The notes under the pieces are model-generated. The model was not told where the DNA came from, ran no database searches, and was given only the letters and a program-made list of their open reading frames with translations. DNA of 64,000 bases from Treponema sp. GTDB taxonomy: Bacteria; Spirochaetota; Spirochaetia; Treponematales; Treponemataceae. Positions within the stretch are counted from its first letter, which is position 1, and the number at the start of each line of letters is the position of its first letter. The translations under genes and the position numbers were made by a program. The stretch is taken from positions 1 through 64,000 of the forward strand of contig JAFUDX010000005.1 of assembly GCA_017464425.1 (NCBI GenBank). Direction: 5' to 3'. Of the stretch, positions 44,131-52,257 are shown piece after piece.

Positions 44131-45049
44131 GGCAAAAACCACGAACGGGAATGCACAATCTTCCATTTCCATGCCAGAAATGCCGTCTGTCTCCATGCCG
44201 AGCGTGGGGCGCGGATTTTACACGCCGGGTCGGAGCGATTTTTACAATCCGAATCTGAACCGCAGGCAAACTTCTTCTCAAAACACAACTTTTGCTTCAA
44301 GCGCACAAGATTCTGCATCTCAAACAGCGTCATCATCGTCTTCAAGCACACAAACACAGGCTGTCACGAACGCACAAAATCTCAACAAAATCGCGAATTC
44401 AGCCACATCTTCTTTAAATCAACTTACCGCCGATGATATTTCTTCACTCAGTAATCTGGGAGTTTTCTCACAGGTTTCAAGCCTTTTGGGAAAAGGAAAC
44501 GCAAGCCTTCTGAATCAAAACACGGTCTCTGCACAAACGGCGGATTCAGAAACGCTCAAAGCGATTCTTTCTGAACTCACGAGCCTTAAAAATCAGATGA
44601 GCGCACAGGAAGGAGAACACACTGCGGCAAGTCTCAGCGACCGTGCGAATGCCGAACATTCATTCTCGAATATCGCCAAAAAAGAGCCGAAAATCTTACG
44701 ATTCAATGTAAACGGCTACGATTTGCTTGCGACATGCAAAAAAATCTATTTTTCTGAACTTGAAACTGATGGAACATTCTTGCTCACTGGCGACCGAAAA
44801 TATATGAGCGAAAACAAGGCGCGGAGCGAAACATTTTATTTTTATTTCCGCGCAAAACGAACTGAAAACGGAATCACAAAATATTCCGTCACCCCTGCCG
44901 TAAGCCAAGATTATGAAAACGAATATTCGTATCTGTACCAGCTTACACAAAAATCAGAACTGACGGCCGACCGCACAGGAAATTTAGTCACGCTCAGAAT
45001 CGGCGACAACAACTGGAAAATGGATTTACTTATTTCTTTGGACAAATAA
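44054..45049 (+). CDS. Exported protein of unknown function with a repeat-derived signal peptide
   Basis: A 331-residue protein if read from the ATG at 44054 (44078 is also possible). The N-terminus, TAVKSLGMAMCVFVMLNSFQ then HLFAQA, has a lysine, a hydrophobic core and an AQA cleavage site, so it looks like a signal peptide, yet VMLNSFQHL is the typical translation of the dispersed repeat. The middle is low in complexity (Ser, Gln, Thr, Ala). The C-terminal 120 residues look folded (KILRFNVNGYDLLATCKKIY, TFYFYFRAKRTENGITKY, LVTLRIGDNNWKMDLLISLD). I do not recognise the family. The frame stays open upstream to 43916 but would overlap the HExxH gene by 116 bases. Confidence 0.55.
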   Translation: MTAVKSLGMAMCVFVMLNSFQHLFAQAKTTNGNAQSSISMPEMPSVSMPSVGRGFYTPGRSDFYNPNLNRRQTSSQNTTFASSAQDSASQTASSSSSSTQTQAVTNAQNLNKIANSATSSLNQLTADDISSLSNLGVFSQVSSLLGKGNASLLNQNTVSAQTADSETLKAILSELTSLKNQMSAQEGEHTAASLSDRANAEHSFSNIAKKEPKILRFNVNGYDLLATCKKIYFSELETDGTFLLTGDRKYMSENKARSETFYFYFRAKRTENGITKYSVTPAVSQDYENEYSYLYQLTQKSELTADRTGNLVTLRIGDNNWKMDLLISLDK

Positions 45050-45052
45050 AAA

Positions 45053-45075
45053 AGGCTGCCTGTAAAAGGCAGCCT
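45053..45075 (-). terminator. Intrinsic terminator of nrdD
   Basis: AGGCTGCC and GGCAGCCT pair around a seven-base loop. Read leftward the stem is followed by TTTTTTATTT. It also lies 3 bases after the stop of the rightward gene and could slow that transcript, but it has no T-run in that direction. Confidence 0.8.
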
Positions 45076-45083
45076 GCATAATC

Positions 45084-47261
45084 TTACAAGTGCAACACGC
45101 GCTCTTTAATTTCCTGCGTGCGACCCTGATTCCAATACTGAGTGCCGATGTAACCACATGTGCGACGCGCGACATTCATAGTTGCCTGGTCTTTGTTGCC
45201 ACAGTTCGGGCATTGCCAAATGAGCTTGTTGTCGCTGTCGGTGACGATTTGGATTTCACCCGTGTAGCCGCATTTTTGGCAGCAGTCAGATTTGGTGTTG
45301 AGCTCGGCGTACATGATGTTCTCGTAGATGTGTTTGAGAAGAGTCATGACAGCAGGGATATTGCTTTCCATGTTCGGAACTTCAACATAGCTCACAGCCC
45401 CGCCTGGGCTAAGCTCCTGAAACTGACTTTCAAAGGTGAGTTTGGTGAACGCGTCCATTGGCTCAGTGACATGCACATGGTAGCTGTTCGTGATGTAGTT
45501 TTTGTCAGTAACGCCCGGAATTTCGCCGAATCGTTTTTTGAGGCATTTTGCGAATTTGTATGTTGTGGACTCAAGCGGCGTGCCGTAGAGCGAGAACGCG
45601 ATGTTTGAAGCTGCTTTCCATTCTGCGCATTTTGCGTTCAAGTGCTTCATGATTTCGATTGCGAACGGTGTTGCATCTGGGTCGGTGTGCGGCTTTCCTG
45701 TCATGTAGCGCACGCACTCGCACAATCCCGCGTAGCCGAGAGAAATCGTTGAGTAGCCGCCGAAGAGAAGCTTATCAATTTTTTCGCCTTTTTCGAGGCG
45801 GGCAAGCGCACCGTGCTGCCAAAGAATTGGAGCGACATCGCTTGGAGTGCCGAGCAATCGCTGGTGACGGCGCATAAGTGCCTTGTGGCAGAGTTCAAGC
45901 CGTTCGTCGAAAATTTCCCAGAAAGATTTGTAGTCGCCGCCCGAAGAACATGCCACATCGACCAAGTTGATTGTGACAACGCCTTGATTGAAGCGACCGT
46001 AATATTTTGGTTTGCCGTTTTTGTCGAGATAAGTGGTGAGGAACGAACGACAGCCCATGCACGGGTAGCACTGACCGTTTCCGTTGTCGTCAACTTTGAG
46101 TTCGAGCATTTTCTTTTCGGAAATGTAATCGGGAACCAATCTGCGAGCCGTACATTTTGCGGCAAGTTCGGTGAGCGCGTAGTATTTTGAGCCTGGCTCA
46201 ATGTTATCGGGTTCGAGGACATAAATGAGTTTGGGGAATGCCGGAGTGACCCAAAATCCCTTTTCGTTTTTGACGCCCTGATACCGCTGTTTGAGCATTT
46301 CTTCGATAATCATGGCAAGATCGGCCTTTTCCTGCTCGTTTTTGGCCTCGTTCAAGTACATGAATACCGTGATGAACGGAGACTGACCGTTGGTTGTCAT
46401 GAGCGTGACGACCTGATATTGGATTGTCTGAACACCGCGCGTAATTTCGTCACGGATTCGCATTTCGACGATTTTATTGAACTGCTCATCGCTGAATTTT
46501 ACGCCCGTCTGCTCTTCAATGCGCATGGTCTCACGCTGGAACTTTTTGCGGCTCACTTCGACAAATGGAGCAAGGTGCGCAAGCGAAATTGACTGACCGC
46601 CGTACTGGCTTGAAGCAACCTGCGCGATAATCTGCGTGGCGATGTTGCATGCCGTTGAGAATGAATGAGGCGTGTCAATTTTGGTGCCAGAAATGACAGT
46701 GCCATTCTGGAGCATGTCTTCGAGGTTAACCAAATCGCAGTTGTGCATGTGCTGAGCGAAATAGTCTGCGTCGTGGAAGTGGATGATTCCTTCGTCGTGC
46801 GCTTTTACAATGTCTTCGTCAAGCAAGAATCGTTTGGTAATGTCTTTAGAAACTTCGCCCGCCATGTAGTCACGCTGAACGGAAACAACGGTGGAATTCT
46901 TGTTGGAATTTTCCTGTTTGACTTCCTCGTTGTTGCATTCAAGAAGAGACATAATCTGCGCGTCGGTGGAATTGCTTCGTCGCATGAGCGCATGTTGATA
47001 GCGGTAGGTGATGTATTTTTTTGCGATGTCGAATGCGCCGGCCTTCATGATTCCTTTTTCGACCAAATCCTGAATCGCTTCGACATTCATTTCGTGATTT
47101 TCGGCAGCACACTGTTTTTCGATATTCTGTGCAATGCTTTCAATTGTTGTACCCGCTAATCGATCCGACGGTGGAACTTCGTTGTTCGCTTTTGAAATAG
47201 CCGTGATGATTTTTTGAATGTTGAATACGACTTCTTCACCGTTGCGTTTAATGATTTTCAT
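45084..47261 (-). CDS. nrdD: Anaerobic (class III) ribonucleoside-triphosphate reductase
   Basis: A 725-residue glycyl-radical enzyme that makes dNTPs without oxygen. The N-terminal ATP-cone (MKIIKRNGEEVVFNIQKIIT, about 1-90) gives allosteric control. Near the end a zinc site (CCQKCGYTG and WQCPNCGNKD) precedes the radical loop RRTCGYIGTQYWNQGR, whose Gly carries the radical. The ATG at 47261 is chosen since GGAGG stands before it; 15 earlier in-frame residues are rejected. The activase gene nrdG is not adjacent. Confidence 0.95.
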   Translation of the reverse strand: MKIIKRNGEEVVFNIQKIITAISKANNEVPPSDRLAGTTIESIAQNIEKQCAAENHEMNVEAIQDLVEKGIMKAGAFDIAKKYITYRYQHALMRRSNSTDAQIMSLLECNNEEVKQENSNKNSTVVSVQRDYMAGEVSKDITKRFLLDEDIVKAHDEGIIHFHDADYFAQHMHNCDLVNLEDMLQNGTVISGTKIDTPHSFSTACNIATQIIAQVASSQYGGQSISLAHLAPFVEVSRKKFQRETMRIEEQTGVKFSDEQFNKIVEMRIRDEITRGVQTIQYQVVTLMTTNGQSPFITVFMYLNEAKNEQEKADLAMIIEEMLKQRYQGVKNEKGFWVTPAFPKLIYVLEPDNIEPGSKYYALTELAAKCTARRLVPDYISEKKMLELKVDDNGNGQCYPCMGCRSFLTTYLDKNGKPKYYGRFNQGVVTINLVDVACSSGGDYKSFWEIFDERLELCHKALMRRHQRLLGTPSDVAPILWQHGALARLEKGEKIDKLLFGGYSTISLGYAGLCECVRYMTGKPHTDPDATPFAIEIMKHLNAKCAEWKAASNIAFSLYGTPLESTTYKFAKCLKKRFGEIPGVTDKNYITNSYHVHVTEPMDAFTKLTFESQFQELSPGGAVSYVEVPNMESNIPAVMTLLKHIYENIMYAELNTKSDCCQKCGYTGEIQIVTDSDNKLIWQCPNCGNKDQATMNVARRTCGYIGTQYWNQGRTQEIKERVLHL

Positions 47262-47305
47262 GCGTTTCCCCTCCAGACATACATGATTGATTTTTACTTT
47301 TTGCA

Positions 47306-47364
47306 AAAACCTACATAGTGTCTGACACCATAATTTTCGGCATAAAAGACACTACCTGTAGCGT
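47306..47364 (-). promoter_or_regulatory. Candidate pair of NrdR boxes in the nrdD leader
   Basis: Two sites resemble the ACACwATATwTwGTGT NrdR consensus: 47349-47364 (ACACTACCTGTAGCGT) and 47306-47321 (AAAACCTACATAGTGT, reversed). Their starts are 43 bases apart, about four helical turns, as paired NrdR boxes require. Each matches about 11-12 of 16 positions. They also form an inverted repeat, so a hairpin is an alternative. Confidence 0.4.
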
Positions 47365-47383
47365 TTTTTTATTATTTGTGAAA

Positions 47384-47412
47384 ATAATAAATTCCAATTC
47401 ATTTTATGTCAA
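47384..47412 (-). promoter_or_regulatory. nrdD promoter
   Basis: On the minus strand TTGACA (47407-47412), 17 bases, then TATTAT (47384-47389). This is a near-consensus sigma70 promoter. It lies about 120 bases before the nrdD ATG, in the 316-base gap 47262-47577, which also holds the candidate NrdR boxes and the terminator of the SPOR gene; the rest of the gap is AT-rich with nothing else seen. Confidence 0.75.
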
Positions 47413-47510
47413 TCTGTTTTTTAAAGAAAGTCAGTAAAATCAAAAAGATGTCTGTTTTGTCTAATCAAGTGGAAAAATGCGTTTTTTGAAAATTTTTGTA
47501 TTTTTTTTAG

Positions 47511-47543
47511 AAAAAAAGAGCCATCCGATATGGACAGCTCTTT
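47511..47543 (-). terminator. Intrinsic terminator of the SPOR-domain gene
   Basis: Read leftward, AAGAGC...GCTCTT pairs with extra TCC/GGA pairs inside and is followed by seven T. It lies 35 bases past the stop of the gene at 47578. Confidence 0.75.
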
Positions 47544-47577
47544 CATTAAGGAGGATTTATGTCGTATTTTTTTTGAC

Positions 47578-48507
47578 CTAATTTATTGCAGTGTTGACGA
47601 TTACGCTCTTTGATGAAGCAAATTTGTCAATCATGCCGATTCGTGTCTGCCAATATTCGGCTTCGCTTTTTGTGACATACGGACCCACGCGTACACGGTA
47701 GAATGTTTTTCCGTTTGAATCTGTAAAGGTGAACACTTCACTTGGAATCTTGTTTGATTCAAGGGCCGTTCGCGCTTCATCAGCATTTCGCTTGCTCGTG
47801 TATGCCGCAGCCTGAACCCAGAATGAATCCGGTGCTTTTTTTGCCGAGCTTGCGACTTTTGTAGCAGTTGCAGCCTTTGTCGCAGTTTTTGAAGAACTAG
47901 CCGAAGTTGATTTTGCGACCGTCGAAGGCTTTGGTGCTGCCGGTTTGGGAGCAGGAGCTTTTGCGACAGGAGCTGGTGCGTAGTAATTTTCTTGAACAGG
48001 CGCTGGCGCATATTCTTTGGGCTTATTTTCAACTTCTTTTGGTCGATTTGTGTTAATCTGATTCGCGGTCATTTCATTTTTTGCAACGATACCGCTTCCA
48101 GAAGAAGATTTGAGCGAATTCAAGTCGATTGTTGTGGTTCCGTTAGAGTAAACGGTTGCATTGTCAGAAATAACCGTTACTTTATCCGTTCTGACAACAT
48201 TATCGCCGTTTTCTGAATCAGAGGCTGTGCCATTTGATGCGAACGGAGACGGAGTTAAATTTGATTTCTGCTCCGTGCTTTTTTCGTCCTGCAATAGAGT
48301 CTCTGTGTTAAAAGTAATTCCATTTTCTGGAAGAGGAGTTACCCCTTGTTTTGTCGAGCTAATCCAACCAGAAGCCGGGTCAAAACCTGCTTGAATCCCA
48401 GACGGTTGCTGAACTGATGGCGAATAAAGAATTAACGCCGCTCCCACGACAACAAGAAGGAAAATGCCGGTTGCGGCCACAATCCATAGTGTTTTTTTCT
48501 GTTCCAT
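47578..48507 (-). CDS. SPOR-domain membrane protein
   Basis: A 309-residue protein with one N-terminal membrane helix (LWIVAATGIFLLVVVGAALI), a long Pro/Ala/Ser/Lys-rich linker (about 150-225) and a C-terminal SPOR domain (about 228-305: PDSFWVQAAAYTSKRNADEA, GKTFYRVRVGPYVTKSEAEY). SPOR domains bind peptidoglycan stripped of side peptides at division sites. The ribosome site is AAAGGGGA. No division gene is next to it. Confidence 0.83.
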   Translation of the reverse strand: MEQKKTLWIVAATGIFLLVVVGAALILYSPSVQQPSGIQAGFDPASGWISSTKQGVTPLPENGITFNTETLLQDEKSTEQKSNLTPSPFASNGTASDSENGDNVVRTDKVTVISDNATVYSNGTTTIDLNSLKSSSGSGIVAKNEMTANQINTNRPKEVENKPKEYAPAPVQENYYAPAPVAKAPAPKPAAPKPSTVAKSTSASSSKTATKAATATKVASSAKKAPDSFWVQAAAYTSKRNADEARTALESNKIPSEVFTFTDSNGKTFYRVRVGPYVTKSEAEYWQTRIGMIDKFASSKSVIVNTAIN

Positions 48508-48581
48508 AATTAAATCCCCTTTGGAAAGACAGTTTTCTTTCCAGTTCCATACATTCAGTATCGGAATTTGAGGGAATTTGT

Positions 48582-49253
48582 TTAGTTTTTAATTATCTCA
48601 ATTGGAATTTGAAATTTATTTGCCGTTTTTTGGTACTCAGCGAGCAGATTTTTTTGATTTTTAAAACGGGCGAGAATTTGACAAAGCGGCAATTTGTCGC
48701 GTTTTTTTGCACGGTACAGCCGTTTTAAAAAATTCGCCTTTACAAAAAGGATTTTTTCGCATTTGGAAAGCAGTGCGGGTGTTTTAAAAAGCACGGTCGC
48801 GTTTAAAATCACATTTTTGCCGCTATTTTCTTCTATAAATTGATTCACAAGTTCGATGATTTTTGGATAGACAATCGCTTCCTGTTGGGCAAGCAATTCA
48901 GGTGAAGAAAAGACGATTTTTCCAAGTGCGCGGCGGTTAAGCGAGCCGTCTGCATTTAAAAGCGAAATCCCGCGCGATGTGGCAATGGCTGAAAATGCTT
49001 CAAGAATCTGTGGCGTGCAAAGCAAAATCGCTTCGTGGGCAACACTGTCTAGGTCGAGCGAAACAAAGCCTTTTTTTTCCAACTGCGAGCAAATAAAATT
49101 CTTCCCAGCCGCCATTTGCCCTGTAACGCAAATGATGTGGGGGCGTTGCGGGGAACTCCCCGCAGAGGGGGTAGCGGAAAACGCGTAAGCGGTTGGAGCG
49201 TGGGGGAGACTTCCCCCTTCAGAATTGCTCACTGCTAACTGCTCATTGCTCAT
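48582..49253 (-). CDS. coaE: Dephospho-CoA kinase with a repeat-derived N-terminus
   Basis: A 223-residue enzyme for the last step of CoA synthesis. The P-loop is VTGQMAAGKNFICSQL (residues about 44-59); Asn replaces the usual Ser/Thr after the Lys. LDLDSVAH and NATVLFKTPALLSKCEKILF are further family motifs. Residues 1-38 are not enzyme: the first 12 come from four 7-bp tandem repeats (49226-49253) and residues 13-37 (EGGSLPHAPTAYAFSATPSA and on) from the GC-rich palindrome. No other start codon lies in frame before the P-loop, so this tail must be translated. The ATG follows the polA stop directly (TAAATG). Confidence 0.88.
   Translation of the reverse strand: MSNEQLAVSNSEGGSLPHAPTAYAFSATPSAGSSPQRPHIICVTGQMAAGKNFICSQLEKKGFVSLDLDSVAHEAILLCTPQILEAFSAIATSRGISLLNADGSLNRRALGKIVFSSPELLAQQEAIVYPKIIELVNQFIEENSGKNVILNATVLFKTPALLSKCEKILFVKANFLKRLYRAKKRDKLPLCQILARFKNQKNLLAEYQKTANKFQIPIEIIKN
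49138..49220 (-). repeat. GC-rich coding palindromic repeat, copy 3 (in coaE)
   Basis: GGGGGCGTTGCGGGGAACTC runs into CCCCGC, then GGGGGTAGCGG, then GGGGGAGACTTCCCCC. The order and arms match 26203-26290 (same reading frame, SATPSAGS core) and 4135-4212 (opposite direction). Three nested palindromes give it a strong RNA fold. Confidence 0.85.
49226..49253 (-). repeat. Four 7-bp tandem repeats at the coaE start
   Basis: ATTGCTC, ACTGCTA, ACTGCTC and ATTGCTC stand in a row and contain the coaE start codon and first codons. They adjoin the palindromic repeat, so the two may have arrived together. Confidence 0.6.
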
Positions 49254-52166
49254 TTAATGAAAGCACCCCCAGTTTTTGTCACATTCGATTGAAACGCGCA
49301 AGGGCACGGTGAGGCGGACGGCGTGTTCCATTTTGTCGCGTATGAGTGCGATGGTGTCGGTGATTGTTTTTTCGTCGTCGGGACACTCAAAAATGAGTTC
49401 GTCGTGGACTTGGAGCAAAAGGCGGGCGGGCGACTCTGTTTTTTTGAGCGCACTCGTCACATCAATCATTGCTTGTTTTACGATGTCGGCGGCACTTCCT
49501 TGAATCGGGGAATTTTTTGCCACGCGGATGGCTCCTTCTTTTTCCATTTTGTTACGACTATTGATGGCGTTGATTTTTCGGCGGCGACCTGAAATCGTGG
49601 TGATGTAGCCGTTTTCTTCTGCCTGCCGCACGGTTTTGTCAAAAAAATCTTTGACGCCTGCATACACGGCAAAATAATTGTCGATGAATTCTTTTGCCTG
49701 TCCTCGCCCGATTTTCAAATCTTTTGCGAGCGAGAATGCGCCCATGCCGTACATCAGCCCAAAGTTGAGCGTTTTTGCGTTTCGGCGCATGTCGGGAGTA
49801 ACTTCGTTCATCGGAACGCCGTAAATGAGGCTCGCGGTGGATTTGTGCACATCGACTTCGTTTTCAAATGCCGCGCACAAGTTTTTGTCGCCGCTCAAAT
49901 GGGCAAGCACGACAAGTTCAATCTGCGCGTAGTCCGCTGAAATCAAAACGCTGCCGTTTGTGGCGGTAAATGCCGTTCGGATTCGCCTGCCTTCTTCGCT
50001 TCGCACGGGAATATTCTGCAAATTCGGGTCTTTTGAAGAAAGGCGGCCTGTTGCCGTGCCGTTTTGCATAAAACTGGTGTGGACTCGTCCGTTTGAATCC
50101 GCCTGCTCCGGAAGCGTTTCGACATAGGTTGAGAGCAGTTTGGCGTTCGCGCGATATTCAAGGATTTTTGCGGGGAGCGGGTCGAGTTCGGAAAGTTCTT
50201 CAAGAACCGTCGTGTCTGTGGAATAGCCAGTTTTTGTTTTTTTGCCGACAGGAAGTTTTTTCTCCTCAAAAAGAACCGTGCCCAGCTGCTTTGGCGAGGC
50301 GATGTTGAATTCGTGTCCTGCGAGGGCGAAAATTTCTTTTTCAGTTTGCGAAATCTGATTTTTTAGCTCGACGGCGTAATCGGCAAGGTAGCGAGAATCT
50401 ACATGAATGCCGTTGATTTCCATGTGCGCCAAAATCGGGAGCACTTTCATTTCCATGTTGAAGAAAAGGTCGTGCAGGTTTTCAGAGCGCAATTTTGGTT
50501 CAAAGTGATTCCACAACTGCAAGGTAAAATCAGAGTCTTCGGAAGAATATGCGGTGGCAGTTTCAAGAGGAACGTCAGCAAATGTCTTTCCTTTGGGAAC
50601 AATTTCATCGTATTCAGTGCCTTTTAAATGCAAATGAATTTCTGAAAGATATTCGAGCGAGTACGCAGCCTTTCCGCTTCGGTCACTTTCCAATAACCAA
50701 GCCGCTATCATTGTGTCGGCAATGCGAGCCGTGTTTGTGTCTTCACCAAGCCAGTCGGAAATCTGAATGAAGCCCTGAGAATCCAGCACTTTGAGGTCGA
50801 ATTTGGCGTTGTGCATGACGATGAGGCATTTTGGCTCGTAAAACAATTTTTTGAGATTTTCAAGTGCAGCCTTTTTGCTCACGCCCACACTTTCGCTGAA
50901 CAAGTCGCCGCCCGTTGCAATCGGAACATACACGCCGCTCCCCTTTTCGTAGGAAAGCGAAAAGCCCAAAAGATTTGCCTCTGCTGTGTCTAAAGAATCG
51001 GTTTCGGTGTCAAACGCAAAGACAGGATGGTCGGATGAAAGAATTTTTTCGATGTACGAGGCAAGCTCCGCTTCATCAGTGATTGCGTGATAGTCGCCGT
51101 GATTTTTTTGGATTGCGTGAGTGTCATTCTGAGCAACGCGAAGAATCTCTGAATTTTGAGATGCTGAAATGAATTCAGCATGACCAGTTGATTCAACATG
51201 ACTAATGTCATTCTGACGAATGTCAGAATCTCTTTGTTGAAACAATCCGCCTAAATCAGCATCCCCGCCCTGACCATGTTCTTTCGCCACATTTCTGTAG
51301 TCGCGGGCAATGGCTCGGATTTCTAGGGCAGCCATTTTGTCAGCGGCGGCGGCAAAGTTGAGTTCTGTGGTGCAACACTCGCCTAAATCACACAAATCAG
51401 GAACATCGGTGCAGAGAGTAATCAGTTTTTTTGAGAAGAAAGCGTTTTCTTTATCCGCACGGATTTTTTCGCCAATCGCGCCTTTAATTTCTGAAGTATG
51501 CTCGTAAATACCTTCAAGCGAGCCGTATTCTGCAAGCAGTTTGACGGCTGTTTTTTGACCAACGCCTTTTACGCCGGGAACATTGTCCGCCGTGTCACCC
51601 ATGAGCGAAAGCAAATCGAGCAATTTTGAGGCAGGAACGCCCCAGTCTTTTTCAACGCCTGCTTCATCAAGTTCTGCCCAAATCTGCGTTTTATCGGGCT
51701 TCATGCAGTGAATGTGGCTGTTCGTAAGCTGCTGTAAATCCTTGTCTGCGCTCAAAATAATGCAATGCCGACCTTCCGCTTCGCATTTTTTTGCCAGCGT
51801 TGCAATCACATCATCGGCTTCGTAACCATCCTGGCGGAGCACTTTGATTCCGAGCGTTTCAAGAATATCCTCAATCCACGGAATCTGCGCGTGCAAATCT
51901 TCTGGCGTTTTGGGGCGGGTCGCCTTGTATTCAGCGTACATTTCATGTCGGAATGTCGCCGTTTTTGAATCCATCGCCGCGACCATGTGACGAGGTGAAT
52001 ATGTTTTTAAAATCGTGAGCAAATTGCGGAAAAATCCGAACACCGCAGAAATATTTTCACCGCGGGAATTGGTGAGCGGTCTGGAAATAAAAGCAAAATA
52101 TTCGCGGTAAATCAAACCGTACGAATCAAGAACAAAAAGCGTGTTTTCATCGATAAAATTGGACAT
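49254..52166 (-). CDS. polA: DNA polymerase I with a repeat-derived linker
   Basis: A 970-residue full-length Pol I. The 5' nuclease domain is about 1-300 (LRQDGYEADDVIATLAKKCE, SLMGDTADNVPGVKGVGQKT). The 3'-5' exonuclease is about 365-550 with intact acids (FAFDTETDSL, NAKFDLKVL, YSSEDSDFTL). The polymerase part has DYAQIELVVLAHLSGD, RRNAKTLNFGLMYGM and LLQVHDELIFE. Residues about 310-348, between nuclease and exonuclease, read HVESTGHAEFISASQNSEIL and on, the typical translation of a dispersed repeat (51121-51235). The -10 box is directly before the ATG, and coaE follows at the stop. Confidence 0.95.
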   Translation of the reverse strand: MSNFIDENTLFVLDSYGLIYREYFAFISRPLTNSRGENISAVFGFFRNLLTILKTYSPRHMVAAMDSKTATFRHEMYAEYKATRPKTPEDLHAQIPWIEDILETLGIKVLRQDGYEADDVIATLAKKCEAEGRHCIILSADKDLQQLTNSHIHCMKPDKTQIWAELDEAGVEKDWGVPASKLLDLLSLMGDTADNVPGVKGVGQKTAVKLLAEYGSLEGIYEHTSEIKGAIGEKIRADKENAFFSKKLITLCTDVPDLCDLGECCTTELNFAAAADKMAALEIRAIARDYRNVAKEHGQGGDADLGGLFQQRDSDIRQNDISHVESTGHAEFISASQNSEILRVAQNDTHAIQKNHGDYHAITDEAELASYIEKILSSDHPVFAFDTETDSLDTAEANLLGFSLSYEKGSGVYVPIATGGDLFSESVGVSKKAALENLKKLFYEPKCLIVMHNAKFDLKVLDSQGFIQISDWLGEDTNTARIADTMIAAWLLESDRSGKAAYSLEYLSEIHLHLKGTEYDEIVPKGKTFADVPLETATAYSSEDSDFTLQLWNHFEPKLRSENLHDLFFNMEMKVLPILAHMEINGIHVDSRYLADYAVELKNQISQTEKEIFALAGHEFNIASPKQLGTVLFEEKKLPVGKKTKTGYSTDTTVLEELSELDPLPAKILEYRANAKLLSTYVETLPEQADSNGRVHTSFMQNGTATGRLSSKDPNLQNIPVRSEEGRRIRTAFTATNGSVLISADYAQIELVVLAHLSGDKNLCAAFENEVDVHKSTASLIYGVPMNEVTPDMRRNAKTLNFGLMYGMGAFSLAKDLKIGRGQAKEFIDNYFAVYAGVKDFFDKTVRQAEENGYITTISGRRRKINAINSRNKMEKEGAIRVAKNSPIQGSAADIVKQAMIDVTSALKKTESPARLLLQVHDELIFECPDDEKTITDTIALIRDKMEHAVRLTVPLRVSIECDKNWGCFH
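51121..51235. repeat. Dispersed TTCAGAATGACA-type repeat inside polA
   Basis: Units GTGTCATTCTGAGCAACGCG, GATGCTGAAATGAATTCAGC and GTCATTCTGACGAATGTCAG lie in a row, each part of the family found at 18544, 32751 and 44033. The whole block is in frame with polA and adds about 38 residues. Confidence 0.75.
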
Positions 52167-52172
52167 GATTTG

Positions 52173-52178
52173 ATTATA
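52173..52178 (-). promoter_or_regulatory. -10 box of polA, leaderless geometry
   Basis: A consensus TATAAT on the minus strand ends six bases before the polA ATG at 52166. No ribosome site is possible between them. Confidence 0.6.
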
Positions 52179-52221
52179 CCTAAATTATCTGCATTTTGAA
52201 AGTCGATGTTTTGCCTAATCA

Positions 52222-52250
52222 TTGAAAGCATTGTGTTTTTCTGCTATTCT
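52222..52250 (+). promoter_or_regulatory. Promoter of the AICAR transformylase gene, leaderless geometry
   Basis: TTGAAA (52222-52227), exactly 17 bases, TATTCT (52245-52250), then seven bases to the ATG at 52258. An in-frame TTG at 52222 is the -35 box itself and is rejected as a start. Confidence 0.7.
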
Positions 52251-52257
52251 GTGCGAT

